64,000 bases of DNA from Hofstenia miamia (lineage: Eukaryota; Xenacoelomorpha; Acoela), in NCBI GenBank assembly GCA_004352715.1, contig SCFE01000004.1, positions 3,300,394-3,364,393 of the forward strand, read 5' to 3'. Positions within the stretch are counted from its first letter, which is position 1. Each line of letters starts with the position of its first letter. Below are positions 37,144 through 50,458 of this stretch, piece by piece. The notes under the pieces are model-generated. The model saw nothing but the letters and a program-made list of their open reading frames with translations, made no database searches and had not been told where the DNA came from. The position numbers were made by a program, and so were the translations under genes.

Positions 37144-39826
37144 TTATAAATTTAATGGAAACGAAGAGTCTAGTATCCGAGTCATAAGTCCAGTTTTAAA
37201 GTCAAATGGCCAACATTGCTTATATAGTTCTCGTTTCGGTGCACATGGCAGCAATGGAATGTTTTCTTTGAGCGCTCTCAAATCACGCAGACACAATATT
37301 GTGCTTCTCAGAAGCGCAAAGCTGATTTCGGTTCTGAGATGCCGGATTACATTTGAGTAGGACTCCTTCCTCTTCTCCGCTACTTTCAGAGCAATTTGCT
37401 TGATGGTCTTATGAGTTGATGTGCCTGCATCCTCCAGTTGTCGCAAAGATCAGAGCAGTGAACGAACTGTGCTCAACATTGACGAATCGTTCTTCATATT
37501 TGAACTTGTTGAGCCCCTCATGGTACCCATGCGCATCTTTTATCTGTTTTGGGCAACCCTTCAAGAGAGCGTCAAAAATCTTTACATCAAAGAATGTTAT
37601 TTCGAAAGGCGTTCCCCAAAGGCCATTTGCCTTGATGTCTAGCCAAACCTTCTGTTAAGGCTGTAAGTTTTGAAAATCGTAAATCGTCTACAGGTTGAAG
37701 TTTAGGTTCGACTTGAACATCATGGCATACATTTTTCAAGAAGTGAGCAAAAATGTCACGAATTTTATTATGTCGAATGATGGTTTATCCGCCTTTTGCA
37801 CAGTGAAGAGCATAGGTGACTGTGAACTCGTGTCCACAAGGGCAGAATCGGGGCATCCCAATCCATATCTAAGTGATATGCAGTCTAGAAAATCTCATTT
37901 ACTTAGATGATAAATTTATCGTTTGAGGGGAAGGGCATTTAACCACATGGATGATTCTTTTTCTTTAGAAAGCTGGACCGAGTATTGCTGCTCGCTGTCC
38001 AAGTCATCTAGGACGTCATTTGCCTTTTGCTGTAATGATGTTACTGATACTTTCTGTATGTCAGCTACAATTCTGTGTTGCGCCATGTCTACTTGAAGCG
38101 GTTCTAGTTCGTCTAGTGGTCTCGTTACAGTTATTGAATTTTCATATTCATTCTCATAGTCTGACGGTGATTTGATGTTCAGGCCGCCCATTTGGACCGG
38201 CAAAGAGAATAGTTCCCTTTCACGAGCATCGGAGGAAGGTCTTCCGGTAGGGTTTGGTAAAAGTTTCTCGTGTATAAGTTTTCCTTTGTCGTTGAGTTTT
38301 TCGCTAAAATGCGGTGTTGTTCTTGTAATAAAATGGATTTTACTTTGAATGCCATGTGTAAGGCACGAATACGGCGTGTGGGCCGAACATTTCGAGAAGT
38401 CGCCTAATTTCCTCAAAATATTAAGATAGGCGTTTACTTTTTCGTTAGAAAATGAGTCGCAATATTCTGTATTTCCCATTACAGAGCCAAGAACTCTTGT
38501 ACCGAGGGTAATTTTCACATTAGTCAATTCGAATAATTAATAAGCCTGTTCTTTCATATTTTGGTTAACTATCAACTGGCATTTTGGTGGATTTACAAAG
38601 TAGCCATACGTCGGTCCATCCACTACAAGCTTTGCATAGGTTTCTCGCAGCTCGTGTAGAGGACACACGATATTTCCATCATTGGCATACCAACTATTTG
38701 TTATATCGGGCCTTTTGTTGGAGTAGATTAGTGGCAGAGTTGCAATCCCTTACATTAGCATTGCAATGGTTCACCTTGTGTAGTACTTTCTGAGGACCAT
38801 AAGGTTGAGTTATTCACATATAGTGGTGATGGATTGGTGTATGAGTTGTATAGTGCTGGGCTGACAGACGGACATAGGCTCTTAATGTTCACGATTCAGC
38901 AAGTTAAAGGCATTGGTGGCATCAATCAGAAGTATTCCATGGCTCTCCATGTAGTTGAATTGAGCTCTTAGGGAGTGAATAGCGTACTCGATTCCATATT
39001 TCTGACCCATGCATAGGTGGGTTGTTCCACCAAATTCCTTAAGATCGTCAGCGACGCATTTAACAATACATCTTCCAATTATGCTCCTCAGAACTTCGCT
39101 TACACCAATGGTCCTGACACCAGGGCATTTATCCAGGGGGATAAGTCGACAGGTGTTATATATTAGCATGTTCCCAATGTCCAAAGGTTGGGTCGCGATC
39201 TTTCTGGCTATTTTCAATATTGCTCTGCAGAGGTCGATTGATGTTTGTTCGTGAGAAGTCAATAGCCGCCTCCAATAATTTGCATCCAGTCCTGAGGGTC
39301 CATGACTTCCATGCGTTCTTAAAGCCGATTTTCGGACTGCTTCGGTATTTATTTCATTGAAAATAGATATGTACACGTGTCCGAGCTCGTTATTTATGAT
39401 ATATTTTTTGTCCACAGGCCTATTGGTTGGGTGCTTTTCCTTCAGAATTTCGAGGACAGTTTTGTTACCAATTTTATCTTTTAGGTTCGGCACCCCACCT
39501 TTGCATCCTTCTTCAAGTTGTTCTTATTGAACTGCTTATCTTGCCCTCCGTCATGTTTTTGTTGAATTCGTTGATCTATTTACGCGTTGTGGATGATACC
39601 TTCGGTAACCTGTTCTGCAAAGCTTTGGCTTCCGCAAAGAAAGCATTAAAATCGCTGCAGTGTGGAATTCATGGAGTCGCCTTGATTTTTGTTGGTACGT
39701 GACAGGACTATATGTGGGAGAACCATTGCTTTCAATAAAGCGTTCTTGTTGTTCTGATCGCTAAGCGCAAGTTGCTCCAGACATTTCATCATTGTTTCCA
39801 CGAAGCGATTTCCTTGTTTGTTCTTG
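37144..39826 (-). pseudogene. Retrotransposon polyprotein with reverse transcriptase, zinc-binding region and PD-(D/E)XK-like end, decayed
   Basis: On the minus strand the pieces occur in order but in several frames. 39.80-39.72 kb: N-terminal segment (FVETMMKCLEQLALSDQNNK). 39493-38882: RT fingers and motif A (GPSGLDANYWRRLL, CRLIPLDKCPGVRTIG, LLIDATNAFNLLNRE). About 38880-38770: CPSVSPALYNSY and TTQGEPL. About 38690-38600: WYANDGNI, where the catalytic YADD box has Asn at 38681-38683, then GPTYGYFVNPPKC. 38527-37916: the long thumb/connection (LGTRVLGSVMGN, MGGLNIKSPSDYENE). About 37850-37700: CPCGHEFTVTYALHC and RHNKIRD, a Cys/His cluster with His-to-Tyr in the DHALHC position. About 37650-37450: WLDIKANGLWG and FFDVKIFD, a nuclease-like D...D pattern. 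37446-37144: the C-terminal helix region. Multiple stops and shifts; inactive. Confidence 0.85.
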
Positions 39827-39830
39827 TACA

Positions 39831-40470
39831 GGGTGTTTCAAAAGCCTTGGGAACATTACAAATTCGTATATCTCATGAACTATTCCAGGTAGAAAAATGA
39901 AACTGGTGCCATTTTAAAGCTTGTGTAAACAAGTTTTTGATCATTTTCAAGCAATTTCCAAGAAAGTTGTCTATGGACCGTTCTTCTTTGAAGAGGCAAC
40001 TATCACTGGTGAATCCTATCTCAACATGCTGGAAGACTGGTTAATGGCTCAGTTGGAAGAAGAAGAATCCGATGACTTCATTTTTCAACAAGAGTAAGGC
40101 AGTTTCTTAATACAAGGCTGCTGGTAGATGGATTGGGAGATCTGGGCGAGGTGATGATGTTCTCATGCCCTCGCATCCTAGATCTCCAGATGTTACCCCG
40201 TGTGACTTTTTTCTTTGGGGCTTTGTCAAGCAACAAGTTTATGTGCCGCCCTTTCCAAGGCTCGAGTAACGGCAGTTACCATTGACGTCGAGATGCTGGA
40301 ACGCGTTTGGCAGGAAATGAGGCTTGCATTCCTCCAAAATAACCTGTCCAGACAAAGTTACCAGACTCCCATCCACACCGGAACTTGCACTGCCTGGTCC
40401 ATTCGACGAGATGTGGCTCTTAGTGTGCAATGGGTTGGTAGCAATTTACGCATTGATAGGATATTTTGAA
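39831..40470 (+). pseudogene. Mariner-like transposon relic, internally deleted
   Basis: The left end CAGGGTGTTTCAAAAGCC follows TA at 39829-39830, and interrupts the N-terminal part of the retrotransposon ORF. After about 140 bp of non-coding end, the sequence encodes only the C-terminal third of a DDE transposase: GPFFFEEATITGESYL, MLEDWLMAQLEEEESDD, IFQQ, then a deletion that removes the catalytic Asp of the FQQDGA box, then (in another frame) WIGRSGRGDD, SPDVTPCDFFLWGF with the last catalytic Asp present, VKQQVYVPPFP and MLERVWQEM. The right end was not identified with confidence. Confidence 0.8.
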
Positions 40471-43400
40471 TTTCAGTTCTTTTATTGACAGATTTGTGCA
40501 TCTTCTGTGGGTCCATTCTTGACATTTGGTACATTGTCTGGATTAGCTGTTTCCCCCAATTTCAGCTCGCAAACGTTGCATATCTATTCCATCATTTGCT
40601 TCTGAAACTAATTAATCTGTGTAATACCAATAACTCAGAATTTTCAGAAATATTGTCATAAAGAACTTGTAAAAATCTAATTACATATCTAGTTTTCATG
40701 TAATTTTGCTTATGCTAGTTGTAGAATTTGAGGTAATAATATAGCTTTTTAGCATCATATATTAATATTGCAGTAATTAAGGTCTTTAAGTAGAGGACAT
40801 ATTCGTCCAATTAAGCATGTCTTGAACAATGTTACGTTTATTTGGCACATAAATTTTGAAATAACTTTCCTAATCTTACTGTATACATTTTACTATGTAA
40901 TTGGCCTCAGCCTTATTAGAATTTTCTTTTAGAGGGTTCTTGAAAGTAATATATTAAAGTCACACCCATGTGCATATATACATGTTTAGTTTAACAGTCT
41001 ATTTTTTGATATTGTTTCTAGGTTTTATTCTATATTGACATGCTTAAAACATCAACTTATATTGCATTTTTTCCAAAATGTTATTATGCAACAAGTTTCA
41101 ATATTACTGTAAAAAGATTTTTCCAAAAATTATTCAGTAATAATTGTTACTAACACCATTTGTATTGCTTGTTTGTAGTAATTCCCAAACTTCAAAGAAA
41201 TGGTAGTCTACACATGACCAACTCATGTTCGATTCATTTTTTGCAAAATTTGTTGGATCTGGATTGGGACTGATTATGTGAGCAAAATTTAAAGATGAGT
41301 AACGTTGGGTTCTATGCATAAATACTTGGTCTCACACTGAAATTGGATGAATCACAGCAAATACGTAAATGATTAATTTTCGTATAATTATTATGTCAAA
41401 GAAGTGGCATTTTTGTAGATGATTTTAACCTTTGATGATATTGCAATAATACATTAAAATTTCAGTATTTTTAGAAAAACTATGAGTTTTGCGGGTTTGG
41501 TCTTTATTGGAATAATTCAAAACTGTATGTATTTAAACCAATCTTTGCTCTGAAACTCACAACAAATTTATAGATGGTAGGTTAATTTTCAGATCATTAT
41601 GTCAAAACTTGAATATTTACTAGGTGGTTCAAAATGAGTAGGGTCTTGTTATTTTTCTTTGACCAGCTTCTACCTTGATTTAGATATGCCTTATAAAATT
41701 TTGAATTATGTCAGCAAGTGGACCTTCAGATTCAAAATTTCATTAACGTATTACCTAAAATGTGGAATACATATAAATGATAGCTAAACTAGTAACAAGA
41801 TCAAATCCAGGGCTTCTGTTGATATCAATGTCAATTTTTTTCAAAAACGTTTTTTCCAAGAAATATTGAAAAAAAAATTAGTTTACAGTTAGGTTTAGCG
41901 TTTACACCGCGAAATTTTCTGCGAACTACGATTAGTTCGAACAAAGCAAACGTTACACGTTGAAGATCTGAGTACCGCAAGCAATTTTCACAATAACTGC
42001 CAAATTGTTAATTGAATTTGGTAGCTGAATCAATCAATTGTCAATTACTAGGTCAATTCTCAGTATATAATCAATTAATTGAACAGCTCTATTAACTGAG
42101 CGAAAATAGTAGACAAAACAACATTTTTTTAATTTTGGCCGGTAAGTGGCTTTTAAAATTACCACAATTGAGACTAGTATAACGAGAAAAATTTAAGTGA
42201 TTTGGATGGGTTCCAATCCAATGGGACTAGAGGGGACTGAAATCAGCAAAATTCTGGTCCTGTAAAACCCCAACCACTAGCTCTGAGAGTTATGGGAAGA
42301 TGTGGAAATGTTTTTAAAATTGTATTAGAAATGGAATAGAAATCTAAGACAATCGCATTTCCATATGCATATGAAAGTTGGGCATGTTAGAAACTTAAAT
42401 ACTGAAACTGATAAACGTAAATTAAGTTTTGGAAGAGTGTGTGATACTAATATAAAGTTGCAACAACACATTGTTTATAAATTACATAGAATTCATTGCA
42501 CTTGTGTTCATTAGAGTGAACTGTTGCGTAACAGTTCGTGTTTGAATTTAGGCCCATTTTCCCAATACCTCGGCCCAAGCACGACCCCTACCCGGTCAGG
42601 TCAATGTTGATCTCTGGTAATAACTTACATCAGTTGTAACAATGTTAGATGGAGACGCCACTGTCACAAGTATTACATTTGCGGTTGCGGTACACGAAAT
42701 TAAACTTGAAATACCCATAGAAAATTATTTAGTCATTTTCGTATTCTATTATCAACTATTGAAAGAAGAGTAACATGTTGGATTTTTCATGAAGATTAAG
42801 GTTACTGAAGCCTTTTGATTAAGACCTATCTACATTCTAACCCCATTTGCTTAAATCATTTAGAAAATAACATTTTCCAAGTTCAACCGAGCATAAAAGG
42901 ACATTACGCTATTTTATGCGTATTAATCGAGTACTCCACGGCACAAGGTAATCGAAAACAAGCCGATCATCTTTTATGAAGTTGTTGTTGTTATGGACTG
43001 AAAGCAGAAGTTACTTATATATTTGCTCTCGTGGTTTTTATATTAATTTGCTCAGGGTTGCATATAGAAATGAAATTTGTTTCCATTTTAACATCTATTT
43101 TATCTATTTTAAAAAGATTCCATATCCTTCCTTAGGTTTCCACATGTTTGCATAATTCCTAAGGCTAGAGGTTTGCTATATCGACTATGTGATCGAAAAT
43201 TATAACTCATTTTGTATGCTATGATTGATTGAAAGCTGCTAAGGCACATTTAGTACAATTCTAGTATGGTATTAGTGGTTTAGCTAAGATTGATAGATAT
43301 CATAGGAAAACTATTTTAATTATTGTTGTTGTACTACTAGTGGCCTGCGCTTATAACAACCAGTTTTTGATCCCCAATTTTTACGCATGTATTAACATTG

Positions 43401-44293
43401 TTTATTACAAATGTTTTTGTGGCGACGTGTAAACCAAGAGGACTCCTTGTTTTGTTAAAAACTAGCTAAAGAATCTATGAAATTGCGATTTTTATGTGAA
43501 TATTGTTACAAAAAATATTTTTCATAAGATAGAAACCATTTTTCAAAAATTGTTAGCTCAGAAATGAATCGAAGCTGTTTTATAAATATTTACGTGAGAG
43601 ATTTCGGTAAGAACCTCATTAATCATTGTACTTTTTACAAGATGTCATTAGATTTTGACAACTTGTAAATAAATATAACTTAGTAAAAAAATTATGTTAT
43701 TTAAATAAATTTGGGTGTGTTTAGCATTTTCTATGATTAAGGTATTGAAGTCTGCATTTTTGAATTTTTACTTCCATAAATTTGCATTAAATTTCTATTT
43801 CATAAAATTATTTCCATTTACATATGTAAAAATGTAATGCAATGGACATTTGCATTTCCATATGCAACCGTGAAATTACTTAATACCAAGAGCATTTTTT
43901 CAGTTACTTCAGATTCATTATATCTTCGTCAAGTAAATTACCATGAACAACTGACATGCTACTATAGAAAATAATTAAAGAGAATGATTAATAGAAGTTA
44001 ATATTTTGTACAACCAGTTTTCTGCATAGTTTGTTGCGTTGTACTTTTTAATTGTACTACATTGCATAATTCGATATAGACAAACATAAAAATGATTATT
44101 GAGAGAGTTCATGTGAGAAAGTTGATCAGTGTAATCTAAATCCATCTGAATCTCAACTAAACACTAGTTCAGAAAGTTTAGGATTTCTAATTTTATCGGT
44201 GGTAATTATTTGGTAACGTTTATTTAGAAGTATTTTTCCCTTTCCCGTTCTTTAGGGCTAAGTTCAGGCGAAGAGAAATTTTTAAAGTAGTTT
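40471..44293. other. Non-coding DNA with one dispersed repeat and a CAATTG cluster
   Basis: A copy of the 14.77-kb repeat lies at 43712-43868. Between 41995 and 42095, AATTG/CAATT motifs are repeated about eight times in 100 bp. No gene is supported. Confidence 0.5.
43712..43868. repeat. Dispersed repeat related to 14768-14880
   Basis: Shares its two ends with the 14.77-kb copy in the same orientation and has a longer AT-rich middle. The ends are TGTGTTTAGCATTTTCTATG and GCATTTCCATATGCAACC. Confidence 0.5.
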
Positions 44294-44880
44294 TTAAGTT
44301 TTGTATATTAAGCGCATAACACAACGGCATCCCCATTCAGAGCCCAAATGGACAATGATAGTTCGTAATTGACCATCTCTAGATTTACTAGTTCTAAATG
44401 TTCTGAATAGCAAGTGATCCGCAATCCAGATAATTAAGTAGTTCATTAACAAACTTACGGTCATTGTGTAGCTGCTCGGCAGATGTCCCGTCTCGCAATT
44501 CTGGAGCACCAATGATTTTGATTCGCTGTTTGTACAGGACATCATCGCCAGGTGCTTCACGACTCTGATTTCGAAAAGCTGTAATTTATTTTATTGTTTT
44601 ATTTTGAAAAATTCGATGCATGATTTTTCAATTTCATCATTTTCCTTTCATCATCTGCTTCAAGGAAATTAGCAAATTGCGGTGACCTCGCAGAACATAT
44701 ATCCGATTTCTTGTCCGCTTTAACGCACTTATTGCAAAGGGTAATGAAGTGATCCGAGTAGCGCTTAAGAAATTTGATATGGGTAAGTTCAAATTCAAGG
44801 CAAGGAGGTTTCATATGAAACTTTTTATAACATGCATAACATGTGTACATATTATCATCTTCGATAATCTCGTTGCACAT
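44294..44880 (-). pseudogene. LINE ORF1 remnant: PHD-like zinc finger plus RRM-like segment
   Basis: The first part (44880-44599, 93 codons) has a Cys/His series typical of PHD fingers: MYTCYACYKKFHMKPPC and, after about 20 residues, ITLCNKCV. The second part (about 44580-44380, another frame) reads IKIIGAPELRDGTSAEQLH and then FVNELLNYLDC, matching the IxIxGxPE...D..FV..LL pattern of the RNA-binding segment in LINE-encoded ORF1 proteins. PHD fingers are found in ORF1 of several CR1/L2-type elements. A stop at 44599 and frame changes show decay. A host PHD protein is a less likely alternative. Confidence 0.5.
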
Positions 44881-45159
44881 AAAGAATTTTGATTTGTAAT
44901 CGAGATACCAGTTTCACACATTAGTACTTGATATAGTGGGGGACAACATATTATACTTTCATTCACTAACATGATCATATTTTTCATATTTTGGTGCAAA
45001 ATTTAATGTTTTTAATGACCAAATAAAAGTTTTTGATAATAAATACCGCTTTTGGTATAAATATTAATAAATAAGAATGAAAGATGATGTGATATTGCAA
45101 TGCACAAAATGCATGCAATAGTTGAACGTGATAATCTTAAATTTCTGAGGTGGCACTTA

Positions 45160-45320
45160 ATTATCTATTGCCAGAAGCCATTTTTTGTATCTTTTTTAAG
45201 AGAAATTTATCAAATTTTAAATCTTTATCAATATCAACACCTAAATATGTAACATGATCACTTTGTTTTATTGGAACACTGTTCACAATTATTTCGATCT
45301 TGTTTGTTTTCTTTTACAGA
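45160..45320 (-). pseudogene. LINE reverse-transcriptase thumb fragment
   Basis: The minus strand reads NKIEIIVNSVPIKQ followed by HVTYLGVDIDKDLKFD, the KYLGVxIDxxLxF signature just after the catalytic palm of CR1/L2-type reverse transcriptases. About 50 codons are recognisable. It lies 5' (minus-strand sense) of the ORF1 remnant, so the two must come from different insertions or a rearranged copy. Confidence 0.62.
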
Positions 45321-48300
45321 ATTAGAGGAAAATATAATCAATCAATCAATATCTGGGATCTAAACATTTGTAGTTAAAACATGGAAACCCCAAGATCCTG
45401 AGTTACCGAGATTTTTAAAGTTTATTTGCGATTGAAACTGGATTTTATGGTTTTAAATCTACAGACTTTTCGGGATTTAGAAGGTCAAAAAATAACCAAA
45501 GTTGGTGAATCAATGCATTACTTGGCATGTTCTTTAGTATCAATTTGCTATGCAATGCAACTTGTAAAATATAGCTGTAGTATTTCTCAAAGCTGAGGCA
45601 GTAAAATAATTTCAGAATCTATATCTATTTTTAGCCAAATATATGAAATTTGAAAGTCTTAAGAAATTGTGAAAACTACTTAATTTTTTAATAAATATAC
45701 ATGTATGTATAAGAGGTAAATCATTTTCCAAGCTTATTAGCCTGCTGTTCAATAAATGCTCAAGTGCTTTTTGGATCTAAGTATATCTCCAGTATAACAA
45801 GTGTAGTTTACATTCAGATAATTGCAAAAATATATATTTTTCAACTAAGACGTTTTAATTTCCTAACTCTAACTTTAAGAACAGTTTTCTTATTTTTAGA
45901 ATTTAGAAATAAGCAATTATGGAAATTAAATACGATGCTGATAACCTACACTTCCTAAGGGATACAAAAGAACAAGAGCAAGGATCAATTTGATGTTGAT
46001 TTACTTACATTGGTTTTCCAATCGTTTGAAATACCAGTGAACATTTATCACTCCACATTTATTCTACTTCATGTTTCATTGTATTAGTTTTAATCTCCGA
46101 AATAGAGTTGTTATATTAATGATGATTTGGTAGTAAGACATACATTTCAATTTCAAGTCTTGTTACTAAACATACATTATACTGCAACGATAAGCGCAAA
46201 AGCTGCTAAATTAAAATAAAAGACTACTAGCCATAAATACTTTTGTTAACATCTAAGTTTCCCAATTAATTGTAATTTAAGGATGTGATGTAATATGCAA
46301 TACAAACATTCGTTTATAACAAGTCTATGAAGAGCCGAACATTCACGGACAAAACATTAATTTATCGGCCAATTTTTACAACGACAATTACGAGATTATT
46401 TTGCATTGAAAGTTCCTAGAGCCATTATAAATTGCTAAAATTCGCTATATATATCAAGCACGCATCTAGGCTAACCTTTATATTGTAGCGGCGGTCCCTT
46501 CATTCAAATTTCAAACATTACATGTTGGGCGCAAATTCCTTAAAACTGTAGTGCCGCCATTTTTAGTTAATTTAAATTTGTAAATTTTCCAGCCATGTGG
46601 CTTCTGCCACCGCTGGTACCTGTTTATATTATTACTTATTTACAATTGTTAATTCTGTAGGGATTTATTGTACGGCATTCGCAATAAAACTTGTAGTTTC
46701 ATAAAGAACGGTTGCCTATAAATTTTGCTCGTAAATTCACCGAAGGCTATGTTTAGCTAAATTTGTTTCGTTTTGGGGAAGAACCGGGGATTAGGTCTGA
46801 GGGCGCATAAGTGCATCGTCCTTGCGATCTAGTGTTCGGTTCTTCCGCAAAGTTGATGATTCTAATTGACATTGCTTATTATATTATTTACATAATTATT
46901 TCGGTGGCAGTGAAGTTTCACTTCGGCATTAGCCATAAGCTCTAATGACAAACTCTAATCGTACGCTAATGTTTAATTTCTGTCTCACTGCTCGGTGTAG
47001 AAAATTATCCTCCAGCTGTTTGTTACTCTAAATTACTCATGTACGCTGATTAGTGGTGTTCGTAGACTTACTCTCAGCCGATGCTTATCGATGCTTATTC
47101 ACTGTAGTTTTTTGTGCCTCGTACTATAGATGTTATCTGTGCTCTATTTCTATAACACTAACACAGTAGATGCTACAATATATATAATATCTCTTAGATC
47201 ACATGTGTTCAAGAATATATATATGTTTTTCAATATTTAGACGAGCTCCTCTAACTGCATTGGTCCAATATTTTAAATAGGTGAACAAATTCCAAGTTGT
47301 ATTTCAATTGCAAGCTTGGTAGCCATGTTGATTTAGGTATACATTTATATTTGGTACATGTAATGTTAAAAGAGCCTCAAAAGGAGAATGATCTCTTTGA
47401 TCATAATAACTGAAAAAATATCAGCACACATGAAAAAATAATCCAAATTGTATATTTTGGCTAGCAACGGGAAGACGCGTTCTGCAAACACTGATTTTTA
47501 CAGAATGCTATTTTGCAGGAAAAAATGTATGAATTTATAAAGAAACCACTTACAAATTTTTCGCAAGGCGACTGGAATACAAATAAAGCTGCGAAGACGT
47601 CCCCATTTTTGGTAGAAATTTGCAATGCTGTACTATGGAAGAATCAAAGGCCATTGTTATTTCAATTACTGTGACAACTTAGTTCGAAAAATTGCAAAAA
47701 ACATTACAAGTATATTAAATTCACTGTGCATATTTCTATCAAAGGAAACGAAAAATGAATAGTGGATGAAGCGTATTCTTAAGAAAAGGATCATAGCATT
47801 ACATCAGGCAATGTAAAATCAAAGAAATCGTTTCAAAATTAACCTCTAGAGAATTTATTGATTGCATTCTTAAATTGAAAGAAGGAAGCATGCAATTGTG
47901 AAAAGTCTGTATTAATCCTGATGAATCTACCAAGATTAACAACATTTGCGAACTTTTCATGATTGCTAGGTTTCTGAATACATCCTGAAAGGTTTTCGTA
48001 CTTAACAGAAGTTAAAGCAACGGATGCGAGACCATTACAAAACAACTTATGAAATGTCAGAGATCAATTAATTTAAAATATGAGGCATGTTCTTTTGATT
48101 GGGCAATATACCTTGTGTTGGAGCAAAGCTTTTGGAAATTGAAGTTTCTAAATTTCATATCTTCACTGTCCAACGCATGCACTTTCTAGCTGTAACCAGA
48201 ACATCAAATGGATATTTACAAATTATTTCAAAAAACCTTACGATAGCAAAGAATATTCAATGATGTTCAGCAGATCTCTAAGAGCCAATCCTAAAGATCC

Positions 48301-50017
48301 CACAAATGGTAGAAGTACAATGGTCACGCAATTCCATTTCTGTACGTGATGTATTATCTTGCTATAAATCAGCCATGATGACATGTGAACACATATATAC
48401 GGATGGAGCCGATTTAGCTTTAGGCTCTTTAAGGTTGTATTTTAGTGAATTTCAAAATTTCGAATTTTAGTAATTTGTGATTTTTAGATTAGCATTAATA
48501 GCTACTGCTAATTTGACAAGGATTCTACAATTCGCACTCTAATTATATCAAAGGACCCTAGACTCATTTACACCACGAATGCGCATGAATAAAGAGTGAT
48601 TGTTTTAAGGATTGCTATTAGTTGAAAATTGTCTTGAAAAAGCCTTTTAACATCCAGAAATAAAGTGAAAATCTTATTGAAGCAATAAATTTATAAATGT
48701 GAGCGACAGATACGATAATTCCACAATTATTTCAGTTTGAATGATATTAAATGAATGTCACATAACAAAATATTGAAATTATGATGATGCTTTGGGGATG
48801 TGTATTCAGAAGTAAAATGATGTCATTTAACTTTCTTTACGGAATTTAAGGAGCTCATTTAATGAACAGTAGAATGCATTCCAATTGCTACTACTTCGGT
48901 TTAAATGAAGGCGTTTAGTAGCGGGTATCTTTAAAAGTTCAATTGAGAGATACTATATCAAAGACAATAAATGTGTATGCCTAGAACACAAATGTGTCTT
49001 CGACTTTTGTAAAGATATTGTCTTTATGCAATTTTTTGGAATTCTTTTAATCTATTAAATACTTATTTACTCAATAATTATATCAAGTCATTAACTGTTT
49101 CAGAGATACATTCAAACTTTTGTACCCTCAGGATTTGCGAAAATTACCTTCCCCCACACACAAAAATTATTTTCCGCATTTAACACTGACTAGGTAACAA
49201 TCAGAAATGTGTTTATCATACTTTGAGTTTTGGGGATTGCTTATGCAAATTGAAAGCATTTTGCATTTCACAGAGAATAACGCATATTTGACGATGAAAT
49301 ATTTAGTAAATTATTACATGACCTGCAATTTTTTAGACTAATATATTCAGTTCACTCTAGGAATTCTTGATGCCTGGCATTTACAGTGCAGAATGCGAAA
49401 ACGAAACCAATTCACCATGAACCAAGGGGAGACTAGTCACAAACCGACCCAGTTTAAAGGAGGACATGCAAAAGAAATGAAATATTGAAATATTTATAGT
49501 ATTAATAGTTTCTAATTTACTGAGTTACACAATTTGTTTCCTGAAAATGTCAGCTGATTCGCATCATAGTTAGGGTTAGTTGGAATCAATTTCTAAAAAA
49601 TCCCAAATTAAAAATAGTAATACACCAGATATACATTAGAAAGTTTAAAATAATTTGTGAATTGAAATATAAAAATTCAATTTTAGCTAATCAAAACTAT
49701 ATATATAGTTACAAGCAACACTTTATTTATGAACTCAAAAACTATTAAAAATAAATACATGCAAATTAAATTTATTGTTAAATTTATTGCTAAATATGTA
49801 ATATAGGTTTTTGTAGGTTATAATTGTAGAAACTTCATTTCAGTTGGGTTTTCACCAACTTTTTCAATAGAGTAATAACTTATAATTCTTGATCGTAAGC
49901 ACATTAATTTCACATCTAACTAGTGATTAGCGTTCCATCACTTTGCCAATTATTTTTTTGTTGTCTAACGGCCAAATGTGAGCATAATTTTTAATTGCTA
50001 CACAGCGTCTAACCGCC
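45321..50017. other. AT-rich non-coding DNA
   Basis: No gene is supported. GC-richer CpG-containing patches occur near 46480-46620 and 46740-46870 but have no recognised structure. One period-12 doublet occurs at 49768-49791. Confidence 0.45.
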
Positions 50018-50457
50018 GTCTTAGCGGGTTGCACACAATATAATCATTATCTTTCTTGAAATTTTCCAGCTGAATCAATTTTCCCCACAGAAAACCCCAC
50101 GCACATCAGGGAAATGCTGCAGTTGCATTCCCATATAGTCTCCCACGAAATCTAGTTCAGGCGCACACATCAGGAAGGGGTTGAGGTTAAAGCGATGTAA
50201 TTGCTCGCAGATGTATGCGCCTCGTAGGAAATTGTCTTCAATAACAAGAATTATAAAACTTTCGATTATAGATGTTGGAAAATTAAATAATTTATTGCGC
50301 AGCAAATCTCATCATTATGGATGCTGCAGACAATTTCCCAAGACTGCGCACACGTCTGGAGGAAATTTTATCGATTTCCGCGGGATATTTACCTGATTTG
50401 CACGACTGGTCTTACAATATTTATTTTTCTTTCATTGACAAATGGTCACGTGTCAAC
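50018..50457. repeat. First copy of exact 440-bp tandem duplication
   Basis: Identical to 50459-50898 with period 441, the extra base being a single N at 50458. On the minus strand it carries a 76-codon frame (50305-50075; ILVIEDNFLRGAYICEQL and FVGDYMGMQLQHFPD). This looks more protein-like than its surroundings and may be an exon of an unidentified gene or element. Identical copies joined by one N are a classic unmerged contig overlap. Confidence 0.92.
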
Positions 50458-50458
50458 N

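Noticed and set aside
38584-40469. Plus-strand frames at 38584-38793, 39009-39254 and 39427-39702
   Set aside because: Antisense to the decayed RT ORF.
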